DNA of 64,000 bases from Planctomycetota bacterium (GCA_027493525.1 JAOSKN010000003.1:62001-126000); one strand, 5' to 3'; numbered from the stretch's first letter, positions 19,373 through 28,457 are shown. A program made the numbers and translations. The notes: generated from the letters alone by a model not told the origin.

Positions 19373-21565
19373 ATGGAAGTCGCCTCGTCGCAAGCGGATG
19401 CCGAGCGCGCCGCGCCGCCGCGCACGGACTGGGCGTCTCAGCCCCGCCTGCCCGTCGTCGAAGGCGAGGCGGAGGCCTCCGCCGAAGTGCGGCACGAACT
19501 CCGCGCGGCGTTCGAGGCCTGCGGCCTGCACCGCCCGTTCCGTTTGAGCCGCTACGATCCGGGTTCCGTGCTCGAGGTCAACCTGGAAGGCGTCGCGCCG
19601 GCCACGGCCGGGCGGGCGCGGCTGCGCCTGGAACGCTTCTGCGGCGGGGGGTTCGCGGGGCAGGTCTACCGCGCGCGGCTGGTCTCCCTGAGCTGGCGCG
19701 GGGAGCCCGTGCCGGGCCTGGAGGTCGGGAAGCGTTACGCGATCAAGCTGCTGCGCCCGCCCGGCTCCTTCGCCCGCGGCTTTCGCAACGCGCTCTATCG
19801 CATCGGCTTTCAGGCGCCGTTTTCCCTGCAGACCAACCGCGATGCCGTCCGCGCCGGCGCGCTCTGGCAGAAGCTGCTCCGCCGCGCGGTGAAGCTGCGC
19901 TTCGGTTCGGAGCGGCACGCCGCCGACGTCCACGCCACCTTTTTCGATCCGGGCCTGGAGGCCTTCGGCGAGATTCTTGAGTGGGTGGATGGGCGGCTCT
20001 GGAAGCTCGAGAGCGATGCCCGGCTCTTCGAGCGCGGAGCGTACCTGGCTTGGGAGCAGGCGCCCCCGGATGCGCCTTCGCCGGAGTACCTCGAGAAGCA
20101 CGTCTTCATGCGCAAGCTGGTCGCCTTGCTTCGCGAAGTCGGCGCGGAAGAGACGGCGCGGCAATACGAGTGGGGCACCTGGAAGAGCCAGCCCAACGTG
20201 CTGAAGCGCCTGGACGGCGCCGGGGAACTCTGCGCCATCGACTGGCGGCCCGGTCTGGCGCTGCTCGCGCCGCTGCCCATGAGCCCCGCCGACTTCGGGC
20301 TGGTCCTGCGCGGGCTGGCGCGCGGCCGGCTGGTGCAGTTCGACGGCGCGGACGTGAGCAAGCTCGAGGCGTTCGTCTCCGCGCACGGGGAAGCCTTCGC
20401 GGACCTGCGCCCCGCGCTGGCCGAGCTGAAGTCCGCCGAGGCCGCCTACCGCGCGGGGCTCCCCGACGGGTTGAACCGCCCCTGGAGGCTCCTGACGCGC
20501 CTCCCGTTCTGCGGCGAGGTTCGCGCGGCCGCCGCCGCGTCCTGGCAGCGGCTGGGGCTTCTGGACGACGGGAGCGCCGCGCGCACGGCTCGTTCGGCGC
20601 CGCGTTTCTGGCTCTGTTACGCGCTCTGGTGGCTGCCCATCGTGGGCCACTTTCTGCTGCGCATGCTGGGCTCTTCCTCCTATAGGCGCCATGTGGGCAT
20701 GATGCTTGGCAGTCCGGGCTACGCCGCGCGGGGCCTGCGCGGCTGGCGGATCGAGACGCTGCTGCGTTGGCATCGCAACGGGCGGGTGGGGGACCGCAAG
20801 GCGCTGGCGCGAGTGGAGCAGCCCGTCGAGTTTGCGCTGGAACGGCTCCTGGTCGGCTGGTGGCCGCGCGCGTGGCACCGCTTCGTCACCGACGGCGATT
20901 ACGCCAAGGCTCTGCTCAAGGCCTGGATCGGATTCCCGTTGCGCTTCTACGCCAGCGCCGAATTCCGCGAGGCATGGCTCCTCGAGCGCGTGCGCAAGGC
21001 CCTGGCGGAGGGCATGCTCGAGGCCGTCGAGGAAGCGCGCATCGAGGCGCACATCCGCGATCCCTTCATCCAGAAGTACCTCAAGTGCATGGCCGTGCAC
21101 CTCTGCCTCAGCCCGGTGACGACCTTGCTGCGCTTCGGCTTGGCGATCTACTTCTCGGTCTGGCTCGGCGAGAGTTGGCACGACAGCCTGGCCATTGCCG
21201 TGGCGGTGCTCGCGGCGATCCAGTTGCTCCCGGTGACGCCGGGTTCCGTCGCGCGGGGGCTCTACGTCATCTGGCTGATGATCCGGGAACGCAATACCCG
21301 CGATTACCGCATCGCGGCGTTTGTCTCGTTCTGGCACTACATTGGGTATCTGGGCTTCCCGTTGCAGATGGCGACGCGCTTCCCGGCGCTGGCGCGCTTC
21401 CTGACCGCGCGCTGGGCCAAGCGGATCGTCTCGTTCGTGCCGGTCTTTGGCGAGGCCGGCGGGCTGTTGGAGCACAAGGTCTTCGACCTGTTTTTCAATC
21501 TGCCGATCAGCTTGCATGCACGTTGGGCGGCTCCATCGCCCACCGGCGAAGAGATCCCGGCTTAG
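19373..21565 (+). CDS. Kinase-like domain fused to a polytopic membrane domain
   Basis: A 730-residue protein starting MEVASSQADAER, with GGAG 5 bp before the ATG. Residues about 85-130 look like a protein-kinase N-lobe: glycine loop GGGFAGQVY (91-99) and the AIK lysine (K125). Further on, SQPNVLKRL and AIDWRPGLALL could be the catalytic-loop Asn and the Mg-binding Asp of an atypical (ABC1/aminoglycoside-kinase-like) fold; no HRD or DFG is present. The C-terminal half has at least four hydrophobic segments (FWLCYALWWLPIVGHFLL, LRFGLAIYFSVWL, IAVAVLAAIQLLP, FVSFWHYIGYLGFPL). Whether it is an active kinase is unclear. It stands alone between a terminator and the PKD gene. Confidence 0.75.
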   Translation: MEVASSQADAERAAPPRTDWASQPRLPVVEGEAEASAEVRHELRAAFEACGLHRPFRLSRYDPGSVLEVNLEGVAPATAGRARLRLERFCGGGFAGQVYRARLVSLSWRGEPVPGLEVGKRYAIKLLRPPGSFARGFRNALYRIGFQAPFSLQTNRDAVRAGALWQKLLRRAVKLRFGSERHAADVHATFFDPGLEAFGEILEWVDGRLWKLESDARLFERGAYLAWEQAPPDAPSPEYLEKHVFMRKLVALLREVGAEETARQYEWGTWKSQPNVLKRLDGAGELCAIDWRPGLALLAPLPMSPADFGLVLRGLARGRLVQFDGADVSKLEAFVSAHGEAFADLRPALAELKSAEAAYRAGLPDGLNRPWRLLTRLPFCGEVRAAAAASWQRLGLLDDGSAARTARSAPRFWLCYALWWLPIVGHFLLRMLGSSSYRRHVGMMLGSPGYAARGLRGWRIETLLRWHRNGRVGDRKALARVEQPVEFALERLLVGWWPRAWHRFVTDGDYAKALLKAWIGFPLRFYASAEFREAWLLERVRKALAEGMLEAVEEARIEAHIRDPFIQKYLKCMAVHLCLSPVTTLLRFGLAIYFSVWLGESWHDSLAIAVAVLAAIQLLPVTPGSVARGLYVIWLMIRERNTRDYRIAAFVSFWHYIGYLGFPLQMATRFPALARFLTARWAKRIVSFVPVFGEAGGLLEHKVFDLFFNLPISLHARWAAPSPTGEEIPA

Positions 21566-21587
21566 ACATTTGGTTGAAGGCGTAAAA

Positions 21588-21790
21588 AGATGCACCATTG
21601 TGCATTCTGGATGGGCGCCACGTGCATGTACGCGGATTTGCTGGCGTGGCATGGGGACTCATCCCGATAACTTCAGACAAGGCTTGGCATCTAGGTGGGG
21701 GATGCTATTCTTGTCCGTTCCTGCTTTGCCGGTCCGATTTGGATTCTTGGTAAACCCAGCCTAAAGGGAACGCACGAAACGGCGTCCCTT
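21588..21790 (+). promoter_or_regulatory. Hairpin-rich leader of the PKD gene
   Basis: The 260-bp gap before the PKD protein has three clear inverted repeats: ATGCAC-CATT-GTGCAT at about 21590-21605, GCCACG/CGTGGC at about 21616-21649, and AAGGGAACGC/GCGTCCCTT at 21764-21790, which lies 35 bp before the ATG and could hide the ribosome site. No gene is seen. Confidence 0.35.
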
Positions 21791-21825
21791 CAGGAACTCG
21801 TGCAGTCCAGGAGCGCAGCAAGGCG

Positions 21826-23172
21826 ATGACGGCCATTGGTGGATTGAAGATCCGGCTCGGGATGGTGGCGCTCTGCGCGGCCATGGCGCTGTGCGGCGCG
21901 GCGCGCGCACAGGTGACGGCGGTGATCTCGGCCGACCAGACGATGGGCGACGCGCCGCTGGCGGTGGCCTTCGACGGCACGGGTTCGACCGGCGGCGTGA
22001 CGACGTACTTCTGGCGCTTCGGGGACGGGGGCGTCTCGACGGCCGCCTCGCCGGTGCACCTTTACAACACGCCCGGCACCTACGTGGCGGAACTGACGGT
22101 GACCGACGGCGGCTCGAACAGCGACACCGAGGAAGTGACGATCGAGGTGACGGGCAATGGCGCCGGCCCGGTCACGCCCGGAGTCAACTTCCGCCTGGCG
22201 CCCACGCGCATCCAGTTGAAGTTGAACCACGCCGCGCCCAACCGCGACTCCTTCGTTTTCAACTCGGTCTTCGCGACCATCGACCTGCCGCCGATCCTGA
22301 TCAACGTGCCCTTCGAGTTCTCCGTCAACGGGACGCTGGTCGCGGCGGGCGATTTGAACGCCGACGGCGAGTTCAGGCAGGCCTTCAACCGGAACACGCT
22401 GGTTCCGCAGGTGAACCTCCGGGTGGACCGCCACCGGCAGACGTTTTCCATCCGGATCAACCGTGCGGACCTGGCGGGCGTCTTCGATACCTCGTACCCC
22501 CCGGCCGCCGACGGCGATTTCACGAACATGCTGGGCGACGTGACGGTCCTGCTGCGCATCGGCTCGCAGAGCTACGAGATCACCGAGGCGCTGAACTACA
22601 CGTCCCGCGCGGGCCGCACGGGCACGGGGCTGTTTCAGCCCCGCGGGCGGCGCGGCGCGGTTCGAGACGGCTTCTTCGTGATCGATAAGGCCAGCGCCTT
22701 GGAGAACCCCGAAGGCACGGGCCACTTCTTCGATGTGCGCGCGTCCATCGCCCGGCCGAACGCGACCGACGACCCCTTCACCTTCTTCACCGTGCCGGTC
22801 CCGCTCGACGGCGTCATGATCGTGACGATCGGCGGGTTCGTGGACACCATCCCCGGCGACCGGATCCGCGGCAAGGCGGGGAAGTACCTGAGCGTGGTCC
22901 AACCCGAACGCGAGCGCGGCGGGGTGCGGCACATGTTTCTCAACATGGCCACCGGCCAACTGACGGTAAAGACCTGGGATCTCCCTGCCACCGGGGCCAG
23001 CGGCACCGGCCTGCCGCTGAAGGCCGACGTCTTTGTAGGCTACAACATGGTCATCCGGGTGGATTTCGAGCCCGTCATCGTGCCGCCGCTGGCCTTCGAC
23101 TTCCAGGCGGTGACCACCACGCGCCTGGAGCGGATCAACATCTTCGATGCGTTCTGGCAGACGGGGCGGTAA
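21826..23172 (+). CDS. Secreted PKD-domain protein
   Basis: A 448-residue protein with a signal peptide (residues 1-28, MVALCAAMALCGAARA). One PKD domain at about 30-105 carries the usual core (YFWRFGDGG, HLYNTPGTYVAELTV). A long beta-rich C-terminal part contains FEFSVNGTLVAAGDLNADGE and DVTVLLRIGSQSYEITEAL. A similar pattern (DFEVNG..., DVEVTLVLDG...) appears at the end of the esterase at 30340-32998, suggesting a shared beta domain. It is probably an extracellular adhesin-like or carbohydrate-binding protein. A structured leader precedes it and a heptad repeat region follows. Confidence 0.85.
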   Translation: MTAIGGLKIRLGMVALCAAMALCGAARAQVTAVISADQTMGDAPLAVAFDGTGSTGGVTTYFWRFGDGGVSTAASPVHLYNTPGTYVAELTVTDGGSNSDTEEVTIEVTGNGAGPVTPGVNFRLAPTRIQLKLNHAAPNRDSFVFNSVFATIDLPPILINVPFEFSVNGTLVAAGDLNADGEFRQAFNRNTLVPQVNLRVDRHRQTFSIRINRADLAGVFDTSYPPAADGDFTNMLGDVTVLLRIGSQSYEITEALNYTSRAGRTGTGLFQPRGRRGAVRDGFFVIDKASALENPEGTGHFFDVRASIARPNATDDPFTFFTVPVPLDGVMIVTIGGFVDTIPGDRIRGKAGKYLSVVQPERERGGVRHMFLNMATGQLTVKTWDLPATGASGTGLPLKADVFVGYNMVIRVDFEPVIVPPLAFDFQAVTTTRLERINIFDAFWQTGR

Positions 23173-23185
23173 GCGGCGTATCCGA

Positions 23186-23274
23186 GTCAAAAGTCAAAAG
23201 CTTGGGTCCCCAGAGAACTAGGCAACTATCCCCTTTGACCTTTGACCTTTGACCTTTGACCTTTGAGCTTTGAC
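23186..23274 (+). repeat. Facing heptad arrays, GTCAAAA and CTTTGAC
   Basis: Two GTCAAAA units (23186-23199) are followed, after 33 bp, by six CTTTGAC units (23233-23274; the fifth has one mismatch). The two arrays are near complements, so they could form one hairpin between the convergent PKD and glycosyltransferase genes. Confidence 0.88.
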
Positions 23275-23279
23275 CTTCC

Positions 23280-24479
23280 TCATCCCAACATGTTCATGAA
23301 CGGCTCGATATTCTTCTGAATGTCATAGCGCGCCTCGATCGCTTTCCGCGCGGTCTCCGCCCTCCGGCGGGCTTCGGCGGGGTCGTCCAGGCACGCGCCG
23401 AGCGCTTTCGCGAGGGCCGGCGGATCGCCGGCGGCGGCCACATACCCCGTTTGCGGGTCGAGGATCTCGCCCAGGCCCCCCGCGCTCGTCCCCACCACCG
23501 GGACGCCCAGCGCGAAGGCTTCCAGGACGATGTTCGGGACGCCGTCGCGGTCGCCGTCGGCCTGCTGGCGGTACGGCGCGACGAAGGCGTCGGCGCGCGC
23601 CAACTCCATATAGAAGCGAGGGCCGGCCTCCGGCGGATGCAGGAGCACCTTCGAGGCCACGCCGCGGCGGTCGATGTCCCGCTGTAGCGCCGCGCGGTCG
23701 GGGCCGTCGCCGAAGAGCGTCAGGCGCAGCGGGCGCTTGCGCAGGGGCGGGGCCTCCAGCGCGGCGAGGAGGTCCTGAAAGCCTTTCTTGCCCACGAAGC
23801 GCCCGGCGGCGACGGCCTCCGCGGGCTTGCCCTTGGCCTTCGGCTCGGGCGCGGCGCGAAAGGGGAAGCCCGCCAGCGGCAGGCCATGCGGCATCAGGAC
23901 GGCTCTCCGGCCGATGCCGGGAAGCGCCAGGACCCGCTCGTGCGCCTCGCGGTGGCAGGAGAAGATCGCTCGCGCATCCTGGGCCTTGGCGTCCAGCAGT
24001 TGCGCCTCGACGAAGAGGTCGCGCGCGTGGACGCTGATCGAGAGCGGGAGCTTCGCGTCCCGCGCGGCGATCCAGGCGATGGTGGACGGCAGGCTGGCGA
24101 AGTGGGCGTGGACGTGGGTGAAGCGGCCCTGGACGAGCCACTTCTGGAGCACGTGGGCCCGCGCGCAGCTCAGCACGCCGCGTGAGCCCATCTCGCGCTG
24201 AACGAGCGCGAGGCGCTCGCGCGCAGCTTTGGTGCGCAGGGTGGGCATGGCCTTCAGCGCCGCGGCGAGGGTCGGGGCCGAGGGCACCGGGGGCAGGACG
24301 CGGAGCAGCTCCGGCAGCCCCGCCCATTCCGGGTCTTCGCCGGGCGGCAGCGCGCCTTTCTTGAGCGCGAAGACGGTCAGCTCCACGCCGCGGCGGCGCA
24401 ATTCCCGCAGTTCGCGCGCGACGAAGCGCTCGCTCCAGCGAGGGAAGGTGTCGACGACGACGGCCAGCCGCGCGCTCAT
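23280..24479 (-). CDS. Glycosyltransferase, GT4-like (GT-B fold)
   Basis: A 399-residue protein with the N-terminal pattern VVVDTFPRWSERFVARELREL found in colanic-acid-type glycosyltransferases, VHAHFASLPSTIAWIAA and ISVHARDLF in the acceptor domain, and the C-terminal donor-binding motif GVPNIVLEAFALGVPVVGT, whose glutamate is the conserved GT4 residue. It transfers a sugar from an NDP donor to an exopolysaccharide or glycolipid intermediate on the cytoplasmic side of the membrane. It is upstream of no other polysaccharide gene here, so the product is unknown. The start MSARLAVVVD is the only reasonable one. Confidence 0.93.
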   Translation of the reverse strand: MSARLAVVVDTFPRWSERFVARELRELRRRGVELTVFALKKGALPPGEDPEWAGLPELLRVLPPVPSAPTLAAALKAMPTLRTKAARERLALVQREMGSRGVLSCARAHVLQKWLVQGRFTHVHAHFASLPSTIAWIAARDAKLPLSISVHARDLFVEAQLLDAKAQDARAIFSCHREAHERVLALPGIGRRAVLMPHGLPLAGFPFRAAPEPKAKGKPAEAVAAGRFVGKKGFQDLLAALEAPPLRKRPLRLTLFGDGPDRAALQRDIDRRGVASKVLLHPPEAGPRFYMELARADAFVAPYRQQADGDRDGVPNIVLEAFALGVPVVGTSAGGLGEILDPQTGYVAAAGDPPALAKALGACLDDPAEARRRAETARKAIEARYDIQKNIEPFMNMLG

Positions 24480-24518
24480 GCGCTCAGTTTCCGCCCCCGC
24501 CCCGGGGATTCCAGTGGT

Positions 24519-25283
24519 TCAGGACAGGCGCAGTCCGGCGAGGAGCGCCTCGGCGCGGGCCTCGCGGCGGCGCCGCAGCCACGCGCTGGCCGGCCAGCAG
24601 AGCTTCCAGGTCATCAGGCAGGCGCCCTTCCAGGTCGGGAGGTAGGCCGAGCCGTCCTCCGCGCGCCGCAGGTAGCCGGTGCCGACCTGCGCCTCGTATT
24701 CGCGCTGCATGCTCGCGATCACGAGCTGCGCCTGCGAGCCCGGCGCCGGTTCGGGCTTGGGCGCCGGGTGCGCGTAGGACTCGAGCAGCGCGCGATGGAT
24801 GCGATAGAGCCTGCGCGGGTCGCGCTCGGAGACAAAGGTCTCCACGCGGCGGCCCGGGATCGGCTCGAAGGGCAGGATCGTGGCGGTGTTGTTGGTCAGC
24901 AGGGCCTGCGCGCCGCCCTCGAAGGGCGTGAAGAATTCGACGAAGAGCGCCTGAAGCGTCTGGGCCGAGACGGCGCCCTGGAAGATCGCGGCGGCCATGG
25001 CCAGGTCCCGCCGCTCGCGCTGGACCAGCAGGCACAGGAATTGGGTCTGCCCGGGCAGCGGGTTGACCGGGGAAAGGAAGCCCATGACCTCAAAGCCGTC
25101 GGCGCTCAGCCCGAGGACGCTCTGGCTGAACAGCTCGTAGACTTCCGGCGGGAGCGACTCTTCGGGGTCCAGCTCGGCGAATTCGGGCTCGGCCGGGATG
25201 CGCTGGGTGAACTTCACCAGCACGGGGCCGAGCACGAACGGCGCGGCGACCAGCAGCAGGGGAAGCCCGAGATACCACCACAT
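24519..25283 (-). CDS. Membrane-anchored hypothetical protein
   Basis: A 254-residue protein with one N-terminal helix (WWYLGLPLLLVAAPFVLGPVLV), then a soluble domain with acidic PEFAELDPEESLPPEVYELF and a possible beta core (FLCLLVQRERRDLAMAAAIF, ALLTNNTATILPFEP). The last 60 residues are basic and helical. No family is recognised. It lies 12 bp downstream of the SGNH hydrolase on the same strand and is probably co-transcribed with it. Confidence 0.75.
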   Translation of the reverse strand: MWWYLGLPLLLVAAPFVLGPVLVKFTQRIPAEPEFAELDPEESLPPEVYELFSQSVLGLSADGFEVMGFLSPVNPLPGQTQFLCLLVQRERRDLAMAAAIFQGAVSAQTLQALFVEFFTPFEGGAQALLTNNTATILPFEPIPGRRVETFVSERDPRRLYRIHRALLESYAHPAPKPEPAPGSQAQLVIASMQREYEAQVGTGYLRRAEDGSAYLPTWKGACLMTWKLCWPASAWLRRRREARAEALLAGLRLS

Positions 25284-25295
25284 GCCACGCGGCTC

Positions 25296-25943
25296 CTACA
25301 TGCGGCTGACGGTGTCGTAGAGCGCTTCGGCCATGATCAGGTGCCCCAGGCGGTACGGATGGACCGGCTCGGGCGCGAAGTCCTGCGGCGGGCGGTAGCG
25401 CATTTGCTTCTCGTACAGCTTCTGGGTCTCGATATGCGCGGTCTTGTACTTCCTGGCCATGTCGCGGACGACCGCGAGGTACTTCGGGAGCAGCTTGAGC
25501 ACCTCGGCGCGCCGGCCCTGGTCGCCTTTCTCGGTGCTCAGGTAGAAGGGGTCGAGCAGCACGATCTTCGCCTTGGTGCGCTTGCGCGTGCGGGACAGGA
25601 TATCCGAGTAGAGTTCGCGGAACTTCTTGGGGTCGACGGGGTCGTTCCCGGCGAAGAGGGTGCGGTGCAGGTCGTTGATCCCGATCTTGATCGAGAGCCA
25701 GTCGGGCTTCTCGGCCAGCACGTCGTCCTCCCAGCGGTTGTAAAGGTCCAGGACGGTGTTGCCGCCGATCCCGCGATTGAGCCAGCGGATGTCCAGTTCG
25801 GGGCGCCGCGCGATGACCAGCTCGCGAAAGAGGCTCATGTAGCCCGTGCCGTAAGGCGCCTCGGCGCCGCGGCGGCCGCAGTCGGTGATCGAGTCGCCGA
25901 TGCAGAGGAACAGGGAACGGGACTTCACCGGGAAGCGGGGCAT
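25296..25943 (-). CDS. SGNH/GDSL hydrolase
   Basis: A 215-residue esterase-type protein. Block I CIGDSITD gives the serine nucleophile (S18), block II NRGIGGNT the oxyanion Gly, block III GINDL the Asn, and block V PVHPYRLGH the catalytic His; the usual acidic residue two positions before that His is replaced, so a variant triad is used. The lack of a signal peptide suggests a cytosolic esterase or acyl hydrolase. AAGGAG 7 bp upstream fixes the start. It leads a two-gene unit with the membrane protein downstream. Confidence 0.92.
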   Translation of the reverse strand: MPRFPVKSRSLFLCIGDSITDCGRRGAEAPYGTGYMSLFRELVIARRPELDIRWLNRGIGGNTVLDLYNRWEDDVLAEKPDWLSIKIGINDLHRTLFAGNDPVDPKKFRELYSDILSRTRKRTKAKIVLLDPFYLSTEKGDQGRRAEVLKLLPKYLAVVRDMARKYKTAHIETQKLYEKQMRYRPPQDFAPEPVHPYRLGHLIMAEALYDTVSRM

Positions 25944-26045
25944 GGAGGGCTCCTTGTGCGCTGGTCGGATGCAGGCTTCTTTCATACGCAGGTTGGGGAA
26001 GGGATGCAACGGCAAACGGTGGGTGAGAATCTGTGGCTTGATTTA

Positions 26046-26066
26046 GAAACGTAAAACGTAAAGCGT
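26046..26066 (+). repeat. Short heptad array of AAAACGT type
   Basis: Three units (GAAACGT, AAAACGT, AAAGCGT). It is the same unit as the array at 1163-1190, some 25 kb away. Confidence 0.75.
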
Positions 26067-26081
26067 GATGAGTGTATTCCG

Positions 26082-26158
26082 CCTCAAGCCTCAAGCCTCA
26101 AGCCTCAAGCCTCAAGCCTTAAGCCTCAAGCCTCAAGCCTCAAGCCTCAAGCCTCAAG
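26082..26158 (+). repeat. Heptanucleotide tandem array (CCTCAAG)11
   Basis: Eleven 7-bp units, 77 bp, with a single changed unit (CCTTAAG, the sixth). It is the longest array in the window. It stays open in one frame upstream of the next gene, but that gene's ribosome site lies well after it. Confidence 0.97.
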
Positions 26159-26232
26159 CCACCGCCTTTGTGCGATTGCGGCTCCCACCGCGCCCCTTAA
26201 AAGGGAATCTCTGGCGCCAGGAGAGCCCCCAC

Positions 26233-28449
26233 GTGCACGCCTCAGACCATGCCCTGCAAATACTTCAGTCTTGGCTGCCGTTCGGGATGCGCTACTGGTG
26301 GACGCCGAAGGGCGACGCGCGGCACGGCTGTTGGGGCACGGGGTACGCGCATTGGGGCGTGCAGAGCCATCAGAAACTCGTCGCGGCGCTGGCGGTTCTG
26401 GCCGACGATCCGTCGATCGACGCGAAGGCAGCGGGCCTTTCCCGGGACGAGGCGCTCGCGCGGGCGCTGGCGGGCCTGCGCTTCACGCTGGACCAGCACC
26501 TGGAGCACGGACTCCCCGGCCCCGACGGCGCGACGTGGGGGCACACCTGGATCAGCGCGCTGGGCGTCGAGCGGATGATGCCGGGCGTCGAACTGCTCGA
26601 AGCACACCTCGATGAGGCATACCGCGCGAAGCTCCGGGCGGTCCTGTGCAGCGAAGCCGACTACCAGCTTACGGTGAACGTGGGCGGCGACGTTTGGGGC
26701 CATACGAGCAAGAACAAGCCGGAGTCGAACATCTGGAACGGGGCGCTCTGCGCGCGCGCGGCCTTGTGCTACCCGGAGCATCCGCGGGCCGCGGCCTGGA
26801 TCGAGAAGGCCCACGAGTGGCTGCTGAATGGGATCTCGATTCCCGCCGATGCGCAGGACGATAGCGTCGTTGCCGGCAAGCCGCTGAAGGAATGGCACCG
26901 CGGACCGAATTTCTTCCCGCACTACAGCCTCGACCACCACATGTACCTCAACGTCGGGTACATGGTGATCTGCATCAGCAATCTCGCGATCCTGCATTAC
27001 GCCTTCAAGGCGCGCCGCGCCGCGCCGCCGGAGAGCCTGTACCACCACGCCGAGGCGCTCTGGAGCGTGATCCGCAAGTTCACCTTCGCCGACGGCCGGC
27101 TCTGCCGCATCGGCGGGGATTCGCGGGTGCGCTACTGCTATTGCCAGGACTACCTGCTCCCCGCGCTCTATTGGGCCGCCGACCATCTGCGCGACCCGCA
27201 CGCCTGGGGGCTGCTCGAGGGGCAGCTCAAGCTGATCGAGCACGAGCAGAAGCTCAGCGGCGACGGCGGGTTCATCTCGCGGCGCATGGAGCACATGAAG
27301 CGGGACAACGAGCTGTACTACACGCGGCTGGAGTCGGACAAGGCCTCCGGCCTGGCGCTGGTGCGGACGTGGTGGCGGCGTTTTCCCTTCGAGCCCGCGA
27401 AGCCGGCGCGCGAATTCGAGGCGACGGTGCAGGGCGGCTGGAGCGAGCCCGAGCACGGCGCGGTCTTTCACCGCAGCCCCACGCGCATCGCCAGCTTCGC
27501 CTGGCGGGCCTCCGAAGGGCCGATGGGGCTCTGCCTGGCGCCGGACAACGGGCACGACGCCGAATGGCAGAAGAACCTCGCCGGCGGCATCCGCTTCCTC
27601 GGCGAGACCGAGCCCAAGGGCGACGTCCACGAGAAGCATCTCGAGAGTTTTCCCGGCGGCTTCGTCACCAGCGGCGTGATGAGCGACAAGCTCAAGAAGT
27701 TCATCGGCGAGGGCTGGCGCAGCGAGGAGCACTGGCTCAAGCACAAGCTCGTCTTCGCCGCGCTGCCCGACGAGCGGACCGTGCTGCGGCTGGAGTTCGC
27801 CGCGCTGGAGCCGCGCCGGGTCTATCTCGACGCCGTGGAAGGCGTGAAGTGGGAGATCCCCAACGACATCCTGACCGGGCGGCGGACGTACGCCTTCGCG
27901 GGCGGCGAGCGGACGCTCGAGCCGCGCCTGGGCGCGAACGAGGTCATCGGCCTGGGCTCGGCCTGGGTAAACGTGGACGGGCGGCTGGGCGCGGTGGGGA
28001 TCTACGGCGCGGACACGTGGAGCATCGCGCGGCGCGGCACGCGGATCGGGGGGTACTCGGGAAGCATGCTCACCGACGCGCTCTGCTGGCCCTGCCGAGC
28101 GGGGCGCGAGGCCGTCGAAGGCCCGGCGACGCTGCTCGACAGCGGCGTGGCGCTCTTCGCTTCGACGGGCGCGGCCGCGACGAAGACCTACCACGAGCAA
28201 GGCCTGGCGAAGCGGCTGGAGGCGCCGGGGCTGCTGCGCGCGATCCTGGCGCTGGGGTTCGACGGGCGGCAGTACGTCCTGGCGGCGAACTTTGGCGCGG
28301 AGCCGGTCGCCGCGACGCTGGCCGCGCCGCTCGGGAACTGGATCGATCTGGCCGGCGGGCGCACGCTTTCGGCCGAACAGGGTCTCGACGTCCAACTCGA
28401 ACCGAATCGCGCGAAGCTTTTCCTTCGCGAGGGCCGGTCGGGCGCGTGA
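26233..28449 (+). CDS. Large toroid-type protein, possible polysaccharide-active enzyme
   Basis: A 738-residue protein read from a GTG preceded by CAGGAGAG; the frame is open further upstream but there encodes only the heptad repeat. The first half is helical with Trp, His and Tyr-rich helix ends (GYAHWGVQSHQKLVAAL, DVWGHTSKNKPESNIWNG, FPHYSLDHHMYLNVGYM, VRYCYCQDYLLPALYWAA), as in the (alpha/alpha)6 toroids of heparinase-like lyases and some glycosidases. The second half is beta-rich with LGSAWVNVDGRLGAVGIYGAD. No signal peptide is seen. The layout fits a heparinase II/III-like or DUF2264-like protein, but catalytic residues cannot be assigned by eye. Confidence 0.7.
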   Translation: MHASDHALQILQSWLPFGMRYWWTPKGDARHGCWGTGYAHWGVQSHQKLVAALAVLADDPSIDAKAAGLSRDEALARALAGLRFTLDQHLEHGLPGPDGATWGHTWISALGVERMMPGVELLEAHLDEAYRAKLRAVLCSEADYQLTVNVGGDVWGHTSKNKPESNIWNGALCARAALCYPEHPRAAAWIEKAHEWLLNGISIPADAQDDSVVAGKPLKEWHRGPNFFPHYSLDHHMYLNVGYMVICISNLAILHYAFKARRAAPPESLYHHAEALWSVIRKFTFADGRLCRIGGDSRVRYCYCQDYLLPALYWAADHLRDPHAWGLLEGQLKLIEHEQKLSGDGGFISRRMEHMKRDNELYYTRLESDKASGLALVRTWWRRFPFEPAKPAREFEATVQGGWSEPEHGAVFHRSPTRIASFAWRASEGPMGLCLAPDNGHDAEWQKNLAGGIRFLGETEPKGDVHEKHLESFPGGFVTSGVMSDKLKKFIGEGWRSEEHWLKHKLVFAALPDERTVLRLEFAALEPRRVYLDAVEGVKWEIPNDILTGRRTYAFAGGERTLEPRLGANEVIGLGSAWVNVDGRLGAVGIYGADTWSIARRGTRIGGYSGSMLTDALCWPCRAGREAVEGPATLLDSGVALFASTGAAATKTYHEQGLAKRLEAPGLLRAILALGFDGRQYVLAANFGAEPVAATLAAPLGNWIDLAGGRTLSAEQGLDVQLEPNRAKLFLREGRSGA

Positions 28450-28457
28450 AGCGCGCG

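Noticed and set aside
17897-21652. A minus-strand open frame of over 1200 codons
   Set aside because: It runs opposite two good plus-strand genes and two strong terminators, and its composition is that of a GC-codon shadow.
21640-21800. Possible GEMM (c-di-GMP) riboswitch before the PKD gene
   Set aside because: CTAAAG and AAACC-like words occur, but the ACGCAAAGCC core and tetraloop-receptor order do not.
26082-26158. CRISPR array
   Set aside because: The units are 7 bp and directly adjacent, with no spacers; it is a simple tandem repeat.
26065-26232. Extending the toroid protein start through the CCTCAAG array
   Set aside because: The frame is open only because the repeat lacks stops; the GTG at 26233 has a good ribosome site and begins the conserved part.
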